This document shows, piece after piece, positions 35,181-46,200 of a stretch of DNA of 64,000 bases. The notes beneath the pieces were generated by a model. The model did not search any database. It was not told where the DNA came from and saw nothing but the letters and a program-made list of their open reading frames with translations. Within the stretch, counting starts at the first letter, position 1; each line of letters begins with the position of its first letter. The position numbers were made by a program, and so were the translations under genes. This DNA is from Dongia deserti (lineage in GTDB: Bacteria > Pseudomonadota > Alphaproteobacteria > Dongiales > Dongiaceae): positions 1 through 64,000 of the forward strand of contig NZ_QORW01000004.1 of the NCBI RefSeq assembly GCF_003574735.1, in the 5' to 3' direction.

Positions 35181-35406
35181 GGTAAGCGCGAAACCTCTAA
35201 GGCGCCGATTTCTCCTCAAGAGGGTTACGGCGCGATCGGAAAAGTCGGTGCCGTCTATAGAACATATCACTGGACTTGTCGCTAGGAGTTTTTCGGTCGC
35301 AGGGGCGCGCGAGAATGCAAGCCTAACGGGGCCTTCCGCGCTTGACCGGTTGCTCAAATCCTGCGGAAACTCGGCCCTCGCCCGCTGGCCGGATTTCGCC
35401 CTCCCG

Positions 35407-36660
35407 ATGAAACAGAGCTATTCCATCTTTTCCCTGGTCCGGAACGCGCTCAATTACCACCAGGATTGGCAGGAGGCTTGGCGCAGCCCGGACCCCAAGC
35501 CGGCCTATGACGTGGTCATCATCGGTGGCGGCGGGCACGGGCTGGCGACAGCCTACTATCTTGCCAAGGAGCACGGGATTACCAACGTCGCGGTCCTTGA
35601 GAAGGGCTGGCTCGGCGGCGGTAATACCGGGCGCAACACGACGGTCGTGCGCTCCAACTACCTCTGGGATGAATCCGCGCACCTGTACGAGTTCTCCCTG
35701 AAGCTGTGGGAGAGCCTGTCGCAGGACCTCAATTATAACGTCATGTTCTCCCAGCGCGGCCTCGTCTCTCTGGCGCACAGCCAACATGAGATGCAGGCGC
35801 TGCGGCGCCGGGTCTATGCGATCCAGCTCAATGGCATTGATTCCGAATTCCTGACCCCCGCTCAGCTAAAGGAATGGTGCCCGATCCTCCATGTCGCGCC
35901 CGATACGCGCTATCCGATCGTCGGGGCCAGCCTGCAGCGGCGCGGCGGCGTGGCGCGGCACGATGCCGTCGCCTGGGGCTTCGCCCGCGCCGCGGACGCG
36001 CGGGGCGTGGATATCATCCAGAACTGCGAGGTCACCGGCCTCAAGGTCGAGAACGGCCGCGTGACCGGCGTCGAGACGACGCGCGGTTTCGTTGGCGCGA
36101 GGAAGGTCGCCATCGCCGTTGCCGGCCATTCCAGCGTGATCTGCGCGATGGCTGGCTTCCGCCTGCCGATCTCCAGTCACGTGCTTCAAGCGCTGGTATC
36201 GGAGCCGATCAAGCCGGTGCTCCACACCGTCATCACATCGGGGCTGGTCCATGTCTATGTCAGCCAATCGGACAAGGGCGAGTTGGTGCTGGGGGCCGGC
36301 ATCGATACCTACAATTCCTATTCCCAGATGGGCAGCCCGCCGATCGTCGAGAACATGCTGAATGCCTTGACCGAACTGTTTCCGATCTTCAGTCGCCTGC
36401 GCTTCCTGCGGCAGTGGGGCGGCATCGTCGATACCTGCCCGGACGCCAGTCCGATCATCGGCAAGACCCCGGTCGAGAACCTGTTCGTCAATTGCGGCTG
36501 GGGGACCGGCGGGTTCAAGGCAACGCCCGGCTCCGGCTTCGTCTACGCCCACACCATCGCCACCGGCACACCGCACCCCCTCGCCGCCCCCTTCGCGCTC
36601 GAGCGCTTCCACATCGGCTACTTGATCGACGAGCACGGCGCCTCGGGCGTGGCACATTAG
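35407..36660 (+). CDS. soxB: Sarcosine oxidase beta subunit-like FAD/FMN oxidoreductase (orphan copy)
   Basis: 417 residues of the DAO/SoxB family. The dinucleotide fold is [18 protein letters not shown] at about 36-53. [13 protein letters not shown] near 179-190 contains the His that in SoxB covalently carries [18 protein letters not shown] and [16 protein letters not shown] complete the flavin site. It is very similar to, and exactly as long as, the second copy at 41677, but has no soxD, soxA or soxG after it. Instead an ATP-grasp gene starts 3 bases past its stop. It may act alone on a secondary amine, or replace SoxB in the tetramer. No good ribosome site is visible. Confidence 0.8.
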   Translation: MKQSYSIFSLVRNALNYHQDWQEAWRSPDPKPAYDVVIIGGGGHGLATAYYLAKEHGITNVAVLEKGWLGGGNTGRNTTVVRSNYLWDESAHLYEFSLKLWESLSQDLNYNVMFSQRGLVSLAHSQHEMQALRRRVYAIQLNGIDSEFLTPAQLKEWCPILHVAPDTRYPIVGASLQRRGGVARHDAVAWGFARAADARGVDIIQNCEVTGLKVENGRVTGVETTRGFVGARKVAIAVAGHSSVICAMAGFRLPISSHVLQALVSEPIKPVLHTVITSGLVHVYVSQSDKGELVLGAGIDTYNSYSQMGSPPIVENMLNALTELFPIFSRLRFLRQWGGIVDTCPDASPIIGKTPVENLFVNCGWGTGGFKATPGSGFVYAHTIATGTPHPLAAPFALERFHIGYLIDEHGASGVAH

Positions 36661-36663
36661 ATC

Positions 36664-37686
36664 ATGCTGTACTACGTCACGCGCGAGCTGCACTCCTACA
36701 CGATCGACGATTTCCTCGCGTGCTTCCGTCGCTGCGGGCTGGTAGCGCCCGACTTCGTGCGTCCGATCAGCTACGAAGCGCTGTTTGCCAATAAGTGCGC
36801 GCCGATTGGTAACTACGTTTTCAGCGATCTCGATCGCCTCAGCGGCTATGAAATCGATGCGGCGACGGAGATCGCGAAGGCAATCGCATCGGTTCCGGGC
36901 GCCGTGGTCGTCAATTGGCCGAACCGGGTCCTTGGTCGCTATGCGTTGTTGCGACGGCTGTACGAGAACGGTGTGAACAGTTATGATGTATGGCGCCTGG
37001 ATGAGCATCGCATGCCGACGGCATATCCCGTATTCATCCGACGCGAACAGGATGCGCTCGGCCCGGAAAGCCCTCTGCTGAAGGATGAGAGCGAATATCG
37101 AGCCGCCGTTGACGCCTTGCAAAGCTCAGGCAGGGGACTTGCCGGACGCATCGCTGTCCAGTTCCGCCACCAAGCAGACAACGACGGGATCTATCGGAAG
37201 TACGGCGCCTTCTGCTTTCGCGGGCAGATCGTGCCTCAACACCTGTTCCTGTCGCGGGACTGGGTCGTGAAGCGATCGTCGATCGACCTCACGCAGGCGA
37301 TGATCGAGGAGGAGGAGCAGTACGTCTTCGGCAACCCGCACGCTGAGCAGCTAGGTGCGATCTTCAAGCTGGCCGAGATCGATTTTGGCCGTGCGGATTA
37401 CGCCGTGGTCGACGGGCGCATCGAGATATTCGAGATCAACACTAACCCGACCTTCCCGCGCGTGCGCCGCGATCGCCCGGAGCGCGCCCGGCGGCGCCAT
37501 CATGCGGTGGAGGGCGTGGTCGCGGGATTCCGGTCCTTTGATCAGCCCATTGCCAAGTCCGGGTTCACAAGATTCCGCACGCCCAAGCCGAAACTTCACC
37601 GCTTGCGCGACCGTTCGCTGCGGCGGCGAATGTCCGACCTGGCGAGCGGAATCCGATGGCGTCTGGCCGGTCTGATCCACTTTTGA
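36664..37686 (+). CDS. ATP-grasp-like protein of unknown substrate
   Basis: 340 residues, not assignable to a named enzyme. The C-terminal half looks like an ATP-grasp fold: YPVFIRRE near 121-128 at the nucleotide-binding strand, a QFRHQADNDGIYRKYGAF strand pair, then DFGRADYAVVDG and EIFEINTNPTFP at 240-265, matching the Mg-binding Glu-x-Asn and following Asn-Pro of ATP-grasp ligases. The last 70 residues are very basic. It starts 3 bases after the orphan soxB and must be co-transcribed with it. The pairing is unusual. An ATP-dependent carboxylate-amine ligation is plausible but unproven. Confidence 0.55.
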   Translation: MLYYVTRELHSYTIDDFLACFRRCGLVAPDFVRPISYEALFANKCAPIGNYVFSDLDRLSGYEIDAATEIAKAIASVPGAVVVNWPNRVLGRYALLRRLYENGVNSYDVWRLDEHRMPTAYPVFIRREQDALGPESPLLKDESEYRAAVDALQSSGRGLAGRIAVQFRHQADNDGIYRKYGAFCFRGQIVPQHLFLSRDWVVKRSSIDLTQAMIEEEEQYVFGNPHAEQLGAIFKLAEIDFGRADYAVVDGRIEIFEINTNPTFPRVRRDRPERARRRHHAVEGVVAGFRSFDQPIAKSGFTRFRTPKPKLHRLRDRSLRRRMSDLASGIRWRLAGLIHF

Positions 37687-37831
37687 TCCGCGCTATGCTT
37701 TCCGACACTCTCCAAACGTGCTATCGTATTTCGCGTGTGGGGGTTAAGCGACATCAACTGAAAGAAACTGATCGCTTGTGGCGGGCATGTCGCGCTGCGC
37801 GGTCGTCCATCGCTGCTGCTTTGGGGGAACG

Positions 37832-38884
37832 ATGATCTGGAAGATATGCAGAAATCTTGGCGTGACGTCGGTGCTTGCCATCGCCATGCTCCACGGCCAG
37901 CAGAGCCACGCCGCAAGCGCACTCGACGGTGCGACGGTTCGCGTCATCATCGCACACAAGGCCGGGAACACGACCGACACTATGGCGAGGCTCTTTGCCA
38001 AGGCGCTTGAGAAGCACCTGCCCGAAACCTCGATCAATGTGCAGAACCTGGACGGCAATGGCGGAACCCTCGCCATGAATGAGATCCATGCCGCGCAAGG
38101 TTCGCTGGTTACGATCGGCTTCGTGAACAGCAGCGTGGTCTTTACCCAGGTCACCCAGGGCGAGGCGATGCCCTACGGGCTTAAGGAATTCCATTGGATC
38201 GGTGCGCTCGCCAGCTCCCAGCGCGTGCTGGTCGTCAGGAAGGATGTAATCGATCGAGCCGATCCCGCGAAGCTCCCGGGGAAGCCGCTGGTAAGTCTGG
38301 CAATGAGCGCGAGCGCGCATAATTACATTGATGGCCTGCTGCTCAACAGCATGACCAACCTGCGCCTCAAAATGGTTCCCGGCTTCAAGACCGATCAGCA
38401 GAATGCCATGCTGCTGGCGGGCGATGCCGATGCCGGGATCGGGACCTACGAGAACTATCGCGAATTCATCGAGGCGGGAGACCTGGTCCCCATCCTCAAG
38501 TTCGGCACTGTCGGCTATCCCGACGAACTGAAGACTCTGCCCACGCTGGCCGAAATCGCGTTGCCGACCGCGTCCGGGGATGTGATCTCGCTTGCCACAC
38601 AACTGAGCGATATGGGGCGGTTCGTCGTGGCGGCACCGCACACAACCCCGGCGCAGCGGGAAGCTCTGGTCGTTGCTTTCAATGAGGTCGTCGCCGATCC
38701 TGGCTATCTGCGCGCTTTGAAGGACGCGAATTTCATCGCAACGCCGGAAGATTCTGCGAAAGTCACCAGGTTCATGAACGATCTTCTGGGAAACCATGCG
38801 GTGGTTGCGAAGCTGAGGGCGGCGATCGAGTGCGGGCAGCAGATCAGCGACGGCGTCGTGCAATCCTGCGATCTGGCGATGTGA
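37832..38884 (+). CDS. tctC: Tripartite tricarboxylate transporter receptor (TctC/Bug family)
   Basis: 350 residues. A signal peptide (about 1-28, ending QQSHA) leads into the Bug-fold receptor, with VRVIIAHKAGNTTDTMARLFAKAL as the first lobe and VQNLDGNGGTLAMNEI as the carboxylate-binding loop. GGGGGAAC directly precedes the ATG. It binds an unknown, probably carboxylated, ligand in the periplasm and hands it to the TctA permease encoded 17 bases downstream. The binding loop differs from the common Asn-x-x-Gly-Ala-Gly-Gly form, so the ligand may be unusual. Confidence 0.7.
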   Translation: MIWKICRNLGVTSVLAIAMLHGQQSHAASALDGATVRVIIAHKAGNTTDTMARLFAKALEKHLPETSINVQNLDGNGGTLAMNEIHAAQGSLVTIGFVNSSVVFTQVTQGEAMPYGLKEFHWIGALASSQRVLVVRKDVIDRADPAKLPGKPLVSLAMSASAHNYIDGLLLNSMTNLRLKMVPGFKTDQQNAMLLAGDADAGIGTYENYREFIEAGDLVPILKFGTVGYPDELKTLPTLAEIALPTASGDVISLATQLSDMGRFVVAAPHTTPAQREALVVAFNEVVADPGYLRALKDANFIATPEDSAKVTRFMNDLLGNHAVVAKLRAAIECGQQISDGVVQSCDLAM

Positions 38885-38901
38885 CAGCCCTCTGCGTCTG
38901 A

Positions 38902-40788
38902 ATGCTGGACGGCACGCTGTTGGCGTACTTGTCGGCGCTGTTCTTTGGCACGGCGCTCGGCTTCGTCTGTGGGCTCATTCCGGGGCTCGGAAGCCGCGTC
39001 GGCCTGATCCTCGCAATCCCGCTGTGCGGTTTCTGGGATCCCTATCCGGCTGCCGTCTTCCTGATCGCCATGCACGCGGTGGTCCACACTTCCTCCTCCA
39101 TTCCCACGATTGCGTTTGCACTGCCGACCTCCGGCGCCGACGCCGCGACTGTGCTCGACGGTTATCCCCTCGCGAGGATGGGCCGTGCCGGCGAGGCGTT
39201 AGGTGCAAGCCTCAGCGCCTCGGCCATCGGCGGCGTGCTGGGTGCATTCGCTTTCATATTGGCAGTGCCGATCGCGCGGCCAATCGTCTCAAGCTTCGGA
39301 CCGCCTGAGTTCCTGCTCCTGTCGTTGATGGGCATTTCCCTCATCAGCGCCGTCTCGCGCGAAGGCATGCTACATGGATTGGTCGTGGCCGCGATCGGCG
39401 TCTTGTGCGCCATGGTTGGGCTCAGCATCCGCACCGGCGAGCCGCGCCTGGCCTTTGGCCTGCCCGGATTGTGGGACGGGCTGGATCTGCCGGCCCTCGT
39501 CGCGGGTCTGTTCATCATTCCCGAAATGCTGACGCCGAGCCGCTTCCTCGATGAAGCCGCCGCGCGGTCAGCGAAGCTGACCACCATTTCGGAGGTCCTG
39601 AAGGGCATGGTTGTTGCGCTGAGGTACCGCGCGATCCTGTTGCGCAGCAGCCTCTACGGCATCGCGATCGGCCTGATGCCGGGCCTGGGTGCTTCGATCT
39701 CCGTGTGGCTGTCCTATGGCTATGCCGCTCGCACGGCAAGGTCGGAGATTCCCTTCGGCGAGGGCGCCATCGCGGGCGTCGTCGCGCCGGAAGCCGCCAA
39801 CAATTCCAAGGAAGGCGGCGCGATGATTCCGACCCTGTTCTTCGGAATACCGGGCAGCTCCAGCATGGCAATCATGATGGCGGCGCTTGCGCTGGCGGGC
39901 GTCGCGGTCGGCCCACGCATGCTCGGCCAAGATATCGCCCTCACCTATCTGCTCGGTGGCGCTGTCGTCGCTTCCAACCTCATCGCCATCCCGCTGTTCT
40001 TCGTGGTCGTGCCGTGGATCGTGCGGTTCTCAGCCGTGCGCCGGGAGATGATTGCTCCGTTCGCGATCGTCATTGGAGTGACGGCGTCCCTGATCCATGA
40101 GCCCAGCCTGATAACCCATGCACAGTTGCTGGTTGCGACCGCGCTTGGGCTCGTCCTCAGATGGGCAAACTGGCCGCGTGCACCGTTCATCCTGGGATTC
40201 GTGGTCGGTGACCTGCTGGAGACCTCCTCTTACCAGACGGCCGTCATCTGGGGTTGGTCGGCCGCGGCCCGGCCGATGACCATCGTGCTCGCCTTCATCC
40301 TGGTCGGCTGGGTCTCCTACCTGCTGGCGCGGCGCAAGAAGTCGCGGGCTGTGCCGGCCGAGCATCCCGACAGGCGCGGCGCCATCCTGCCGATCGCCTT
40401 CTTTGCCATCGCTTCTCTTGCGATGCTTGATGGCAACCCAACTGACCGCATGCCCGTGCTCGCCATCTCTGCCGTGGGCATCGCGCTCGCGGCCGTGATC
40501 CTGCTCACGCCGCGCCGCCATGTCCAGCAGAGGCTTGACCATGGCAGCCTGCGCCACGCCTGGCTGGTTGGTGCATTCCTGATGGCAAATCCGCTTCTTG
40601 GCCTGACGGCGTCGTCCGCCATTTTCCTGACGCTCTTGCTGCATGTCCAAAGGATGCGGACAGTCCACATCGTACCGGCGGTCCTCCTCTTCATCGGACT
40701 GCAGCTAGTACTGCTGACCCTCGTGCTCGATATCGGCATCGAACGGGACATACTTGGCCGTGGCGTGTGGTGGATGCTCGGGCGCTAG
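38902..40788 (+). CDS. tctA: TctA permease, apparently fused to a TctB-like domain
   Basis: 628 residues, longer than the usual ~500 of TctA. Residues 1-490 contain the family hallmarks GLIPGLGSRVGLILAIPL, the VVHTSSSIPTIAFALPTSG region, and the second-repeat GLMPGLGASISVWLSYGYA and GGAMIPTLFFGIPGSSSM. After a basic linker (LARRKKSRAV) about 130 residues contain four more membrane segments, the size and topology of TctB. No separate tctB lies between tctC and tctA, so a TctA-TctB fusion is likely. The stop codon overlaps that of the convergent methyltransferase gene. Confidence 0.8.
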   Translation: MLDGTLLAYLSALFFGTALGFVCGLIPGLGSRVGLILAIPLCGFWDPYPAAVFLIAMHAVVHTSSSIPTIAFALPTSGADAATVLDGYPLARMGRAGEALGASLSASAIGGVLGAFAFILAVPIARPIVSSFGPPEFLLLSLMGISLISAVSREGMLHGLVVAAIGVLCAMVGLSIRTGEPRLAFGLPGLWDGLDLPALVAGLFIIPEMLTPSRFLDEAAARSAKLTTISEVLKGMVVALRYRAILLRSSLYGIAIGLMPGLGASISVWLSYGYAARTARSEIPFGEGAIAGVVAPEAANNSKEGGAMIPTLFFGIPGSSSMAIMMAALALAGVAVGPRMLGQDIALTYLLGGAVVASNLIAIPLFFVVVPWIVRFSAVRREMIAPFAIVIGVTASLIHEPSLITHAQLLVATALGLVLRWANWPRAPFILGFVVGDLLETSSYQTAVIWGWSAAARPMTIVLAFILVGWVSYLLARRKKSRAVPAEHPDRRGAILPIAFFAIASLAMLDGNPTDRMPVLAISAVGIALAAVILLTPRRHVQQRLDHGSLRHAWLVGAFLMANPLLGLTASSAIFLTLLLHVQRMRTVHIVPAVLLFIGLQLVLLTLVLDIGIERDILGRGVWWMLGR

Positions 40789-41498
40789 CCCTGTTTCAGC
40801 AGCGCCAGGAACCGGTGCCGCGGTCCGCTTTGCTCGACTGGCTCCAACGATGAGACGACCTGCAGCCCCACCTCCTGGAACAGATTCAAAATCGGGCCGG
40901 CTGACTCGTATTCGGCCAGATAGCAAGACTCGGTCATGACATCTCCAGCCATCAGCCGGTGAGAGAACAGGATCATGCCCTCGGGTTTCAGCCATCGCCG
41001 TAATGCAAGCATGACGGCCCGATGCGCCGAGCGAGGCAGGAACCGCAACAGGCTGTGCACGAGAATGATGTCCGCTGGAAAAGCAGCGTCCGGTGCACCG
41101 ACCTCCACTTGGCTGGTCTCGACATTGAGGCCGTGTCGCCGTGCGAAGGCTTCGCACAGGACAAGCGGTGTCCTGCAACGGTCCAGCACCGTAAATCGGA
41201 CCTTAGCCAAATCCGGCATGGCCTCGGCGCAGGTCGCCAGCAGGTTCGTGTCCCCGACGCCTGCGATCACGATGTCAACGGCCCCATGGGAGGCCTGGCC
41301 GAGACAGGTTCGAAGCAACTGTATGGTCTCCGTCCGGTCCAGGGCATCGGGCGAGCCTGCCTTTAGTCGCCGGCGGGCCCGCGCCAGGTGATAGCCCATG
41401 CAGCCAGAGCAATGAGCCGGCGCCAGGGCTTCGACCAGCCGGAGATTGGCCGCCAGATCTTCCGGAAAGCGAGCGGTGGTTTCCAAGGAACAGGTCAT
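40785..41498 (-). CDS. Class I SAM-dependent methyltransferase-like protein
   Basis: 237 residues. A Rossmann core begins at about 73 (VDIVIAGVGDTNLLATCAE, a motif I variant), then FTVLDRCRTPLVLCEAFA, with the acidic Asp for the ribose, and AFPADIILVHSLLRFLP near motif IV. A Cys/His-bearing start (HCSGCMGYHLARARRRL) precedes it. The target is unknown. It is transcribed against the TTT genes and towards them, sharing overlapping stop codons (40785-40788). It is divergent from the soxBDAG operon across 178 bases. Confidence 0.6.
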   Translation of the reverse strand: MTCSLETTARFPEDLAANLRLVEALAPAHCSGCMGYHLARARRRLKAGSPDALDRTETIQLLRTCLGQASHGAVDIVIAGVGDTNLLATCAEAMPDLAKVRFTVLDRCRTPLVLCEAFARRHGLNVETSQVEVGAPDAAFPADIILVHSLLRFLPRSAHRAVMLALRRWLKPEGMILFSHRLMAGDVMTESCYLAEYESAGPILNLFQEVGLQVVSSLEPVEQSGPRHRFLALLKQG

Positions 41499-41676
41499 CC
41501 CGCAATCATGCCAACCGGCCCGGTCCCTGTCAGGGCTTTGATGGCCTAAGTCATTGTCCCATCAGCACTTGACCGTGGGGCGTTCCGACGACAATACATG
41601 GCGCTCGGCCAAAGGACGGGGGTGGCTGGCTCCGCCATCCTCGCGGCCGATTCCAAGGTCGCCCGGGTAAGTCTTG

Positions 41677-42930
41677 ATGAAACAGCATTATTCGATCTTC
41701 ACGCTGGCGCGGAACGCGGTCAGCTACCATGAGAAGTGGACCGAAGCCTGGCGCAGCCCGGACCCCAAGCCGTCCTACGACGTGGTGATTGTCGGCGGCG
41801 GCGGCCATGGCCTCGCGACGGCCTACTACCTCGCCAAGGAGCACGGGATCACCAATGTCGCGGTGATCGAGAAGGGCTGGCTCGGCGGCGGCAATACGGG
41901 CCGCAACACGACCATCGTGCGGTCCAACTACCTGTGGGACGAATCCGCGCACCTCTACGAGCATGCGCTGAAGCTATGGGAGGGTCTGTCGCAGGACCTG
42001 AACTACAACGTCATGTTCAGCCAGCGCGGCCTGCTCTCCACCGCGCACACCGTCCACGACATGCAGGCGCTGCGGCGCCGCGTCTATGCGATCCAGCTCA
42101 ACGGCATCGATTCCGAGATCCTGACCCGCGAACAGGTGGCGGAATACTGCCCGATCCTCGATTGCTCGCCCACCGCGCGCTATCCGGTGTTCGGCGCCAG
42201 CCTGCAGCGCCGCGGCGGCGTCGCGCGCCATGACGCGGTCGCCTGGGGCTACGCCCGCGGGGCCGACGCCCGCGGTGTCGACATCATCCAGAACTGCGAA
42301 GTGACCGGCTTCAAAATTGAAAATGGCAAGATCACCGGCCTGGAGACCACGCGTGGCTCTATCGGCGCCAAGAAAGTCGGCGTCGTGGTCGCCGGCCATT
42401 GCGGTGTGCTCGCCGGGATGGCGGGCTTCCGCCTGCCGATCGAAAGCCATCCGCTGCAAGCCATGGTGTCGGAACCGATCAAGCCGGTGCTCGATTGCGT
42501 TGTCATGTCCGGCCAGGTGCACGTCTATGTCAGCCAGTCGGACAAGGGCGAACTGGTGTTCGGCGCCGGCATCGACAGCTTCAACTCGTACTCGCAATAC
42601 GGCAGTCCGCCGGTGGTCGAGAACATGCTGAACGCGTTGACGGAATTGTTCCCGATCTTCAGCCGCCTGCGCTTCCTGCGCCAATGGGGCGGCATCGTGG
42701 ACACCTGCCCGGACGCGAGCCCCATCATCGGCAAGACTCCGGTCGAGAACCTGTTCTTCAATTGCGGCTGGGGGACCGGCGGCTTCAAGGCGACGCCGGG
42801 CTCCGGCCATGTCTTCGCGCACACCATCGCGACCGGCGAGCCGCACAAGCTCGCGGCACCCTTCGCGCTGGAGCGCTTCACCACCGGCTATCTGATCGAC
42901 GAGCACGGCGCCGCCGGCGTCGCTCACTGA
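41677..42930 (+). CDS. soxB: Sarcosine oxidase beta subunit
   Basis: 417 residues. With SoxD, SoxA and SoxG it forms the heterotetrameric sarcosine oxidase, which demethylates sarcosine to glycine and passes the methyl carbon to tetrahydrofolate. SoxB carries FAD and covalent FMN: the [14 protein letters not shown] fold is at about 40-53 and the FMN-linked His185 is in ARHDAVAW. It is the first gene of soxBDAG, with soxD 11 bases after it. An in-frame TTG one codon upstream is an alternative start. It is a near duplicate of the copy at 35407. Confidence 0.92.
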   Translation: MKQHYSIFTLARNAVSYHEKWTEAWRSPDPKPSYDVVIVGGGGHGLATAYYLAKEHGITNVAVIEKGWLGGGNTGRNTTIVRSNYLWDESAHLYEHALKLWEGLSQDLNYNVMFSQRGLLSTAHTVHDMQALRRRVYAIQLNGIDSEILTREQVAEYCPILDCSPTARYPVFGASLQRRGGVARHDAVAWGYARGADARGVDIIQNCEVTGFKIENGKITGLETTRGSIGAKKVGVVVAGHCGVLAGMAGFRLPIESHPLQAMVSEPIKPVLDCVVMSGQVHVYVSQSDKGELVFGAGIDSFNSYSQYGSPPVVENMLNALTELFPIFSRLRFLRQWGGIVDTCPDASPIIGKTPVENLFFNCGWGTGGFKATPGSGHVFAHTIATGEPHKLAAPFALERFTTGYLIDEHGAAGVAH

Positions 42931-42941
42931 GAGGCAAACGC

Positions 42942-43235
42942 ATGTTGCTGATCCCCTGCCCCTACTGCGGAAAGCGCGACGAGCACGAATTCACCTACGC
43001 GCGCGAGGGCCACATCGCCCGCCCGACCAATGGCGAGCAGCTGACCGACGCGGAATGGGCGCAGTATCTCTTCATGCGCAAGAACCCGAAGGGCGTGCAC
43101 TACGAACGTTGGATGCATGCCAAGGGCTGCCGCCGCTACTTCAACGTGGCGCGCGATACCGTGACGCACGAGATATACGCGGTCTATGAAATGGGCCAGC
43201 CTGCTCCGGTCATCGAGCGGGAGAATGGCCGATGA
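42942..43235 (+). CDS. soxD: Sarcosine oxidase delta subunit
   Basis: 97 residues, the normal SoxD length. The opening MLLIPCPYCGKRDEHEF carries the paired Cys and the His that bind zinc in known sarcosine oxidase delta chains. Further along, GCRRYFNVARDT is the family-typical segment. GAGAGGCAAAC precedes the ATG. It is coupled to soxA, whose start overlaps its stop by 4 bases. Confidence 0.93.
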   Translation: MLLIPCPYCGKRDEHEFTYAREGHIARPTNGEQLTDAEWAQYLFMRKNPKGVHYERWMHAKGCRRYFNVARDTVTHEIYAVYEMGQPAPVIERENGR

Positions 43236-46200
43236 CTCAGGTGAACCGCCTGCCGCATGGCGGCCGCGTCGACAGCAGCAAGCCACTGCGCTTCGTGTTC
43301 GACGGCAGGCCGTACGAGGGCTATCAGGGCGACACGCTCGCCTCCGCGCTGCTCGCGAACGGCGTCGTGCTGGTCGGCCGCAGTTTCAAGTATCACCGCC
43401 CGCGCGGCATCCTCTCCGCCGGTGCGGAAGAACCGAATGCGCTGATCCAGCTCGGCCAAGGCAATCGCTCAGAGCCGAATCTCCGCGCCACGCAGATCGA
43501 GCTCTATGAAGGCCTAGTGGCCGAGAGCCAGAATCGCTGGCCCAGCCTCACCACCGACGTCGGCGCGGTGAACAGCCTGTTCCACCGCATCTTCCCGTCG
43601 GGCTTCTACTACAAGACCTTCATGTGGCCGAAGACTTTCTGGATGAAGTACGAGCATTTCATCCGCCGCATGGCCGGCCTCGGCAAATGCCCGACCGAAC
43701 CCGACCCGGACCGCTACGACAAGCTCCACGCCCATGCCGATGCGCTGATCGTAGGCGCAGGTCCCGCAGGCCTGGCCGCCGCGCTCGCTGCCGGTCGTGC
43801 CGGTGCGCGTGTGATCCTGGTGGACGAGCAGCAGGAGATGGGCGGCTCCCTCCTCTCCGATCGCCAGGCCGTGATCGACGGCGTGTCGGCGGCGCAGTGG
43901 GTCGCCAATGCACTGGCTGAGTTGCGTGCGATGCCGGAAGTCACCCTGCTGCCCCGCACCGTCGCGTTCGGCTACTACGACCACAATCTGGTCAGCCTGA
44001 TGGAGCGGGTGACGGATCACCTGCCCCCGACTTCGCCAGAAGCCCTGAACCAGCCGCGCCAGCGTTTGTGGCGCGTGCGGGCCAAGGACGTGATCCTGGC
44101 GACCGGCGCGATCGAGCGGCCGATGGTCTATATCGACAACGACCGGCCGGGATGCATGCTCGCTTCCGCCGCGCAGACCTATGTCAATCGCTACGGCGCA
44201 GCGCCCGGCAAGCGCGCGGTGATCATGACCAACAACGACACTGCCTATCAGGTCGCGCTCGATCTGGTGGATGCCGGCGTCTCCGTCGCAGCAATCGTCG
44301 ACGCGCGCGAGAACGCGGAAGGCGAACTGGTCGCGACTGCGCGTGCCCGCGGCATCGAGGTCCTCGGCAATCACGCGATCACACGCGTCGGAGGCAAGCT
44401 CGCGGTGCGCGAGGTCGAGGTGCGGCGCCTGACTGGCGACGGCAAGAGCGTCAGCAGCGATGGCCGCACGATCACCTGCGACATGGTGCTCTCGTCCGGC
44501 GGCTGGCAGCCGACCGTGCATCTGTTCTCCCAGGCGCGCGGTAAGCTGAAATGGAACCAGGACATCCTGGCGTTCGTGCCCGACAAGCTGCTGCCCGGCC
44601 AGAACAACCACTCGGTCGGCGCGGCGCGCGGCGCCTTTGCGCTGACGGACTGCTTGGTCGACGGTTTCGCCGCGGGCACCGCGGCCGCCCATGCCGCCGG
44701 TCACACCGAGCCGGCCGGCAGCACGCCGGTCGCCGGTGCAGAGCCGGCGCACAGTCCAATGCGCGAGATGTGGGTCATGCCGTCAGGGAAACCGCTCGGC
44801 CATGACGGCAAGCATTTCGTCGACTACCAGAACGATGTGACCGCTGCTGACGTGGCGCTGGCGCATCGCGAAGGCTATCGCTCGGTCGAGCATCTGAAGC
44901 GCTACACCACGATGGGCATGGCGACCGACCAGGGCAAGACCAGCAACATCAACGCGCTGGCCTTGATGGCCGATCTGCGCGGCGTCGCCATTCCGGAAGT
45001 CGGCACCACTACCTTCCGCCCGCCCTACACGCCGGTCACCATCGGCGCCTTCGCCGGTATCGACAAGGGCGATTTCCTCGACCCGATCCGCAAGACGCCG
45101 CTCCATTCCTGGCACGAGCAGCATGGCGCGCCGTTCGAGACGGTCGGTCAGTGGCACCGCGCCTGGTATTATCCGAAGCCCGGCGAGACCATGCACGACG
45201 CGGTCAACCGCGAAGTGAAAGCAGTGCGCACCTCGGTCGGCATCGTCGATGCCTCGACTCTCGGCAAGATCGATATCCAAGGTCCGGACGCCGCCTGGTT
45301 CCTGAACATGGTCTACACCAACGCCTGGTCGAAGCTGGAGCCCGGCCGGTGCCGCTACGGCCTGATGCTGGGCGAGGATGGCATGGTGATGGATGACGGC
45401 GTCACCAGCCGCATCGCCGAGAACCATTTCCACATGACAACCACGACCGGCGGCGCGGCGCGCGTGATGGCCTGGCTCGAAGACTGGCTGCAATGCGAGT
45501 GGACGGACAAGAAGGTCTATCTCACCAGCGTGACCGAGCAATGGGCCGTCATCGGCATCAGCGGCCCGATGTCGCGCAAGCTCCTGTCGGAAGTGGCACC
45601 TGACCTGCCGCTCGATGACCAGAGCTTCCCGCATCTCTCCTTCCGCGATGGCGTGGTCGCAGGCGTCAAGTGCCGGATCTTCCGCATCACTTTCACCGGC
45701 GAAGCGACCTACGAGCTCAATATGGCGCCGTCCTACGCCATGCATGTGTGGCGCGCCTTGATGCAGGCGGGCGAGAAATACGGCATCACGCCCTACGGCA
45801 CCGAGGCCATGCACGTGTTGCGCGCCGAGAAGGGCTTCATCATTGTCGGGCAGGAGACCGACGGCACCACCACGCCACAGGATCTCGGCATGGACTGGAT
45901 CGTCAGCAAGCAGAAGCCGGACTTCCTCGGCAAGCGCTCGCTGCAGCGTTCCGATACCAAGCGCCCGGACCGCAAGCATCTGATCGGCCTGTTGACCGAG
46001 GACCCGAACGAAGTGCTGCCGGAAGGCGCGCAGATCGTCGCGGAGCTCAAGGACAAGCCGCCGATGGAGATGATCGGCCATGTGACGTCGAGCTACTACA
46101 GCCCGAACTGCGGGCGTTCCATCGCGATGGCGCTGGTGAAGAACGGCCGCAACCGCATGGGCGAGACGCTCTACATGCCCTACGACGGAAAGGTCGTGAA

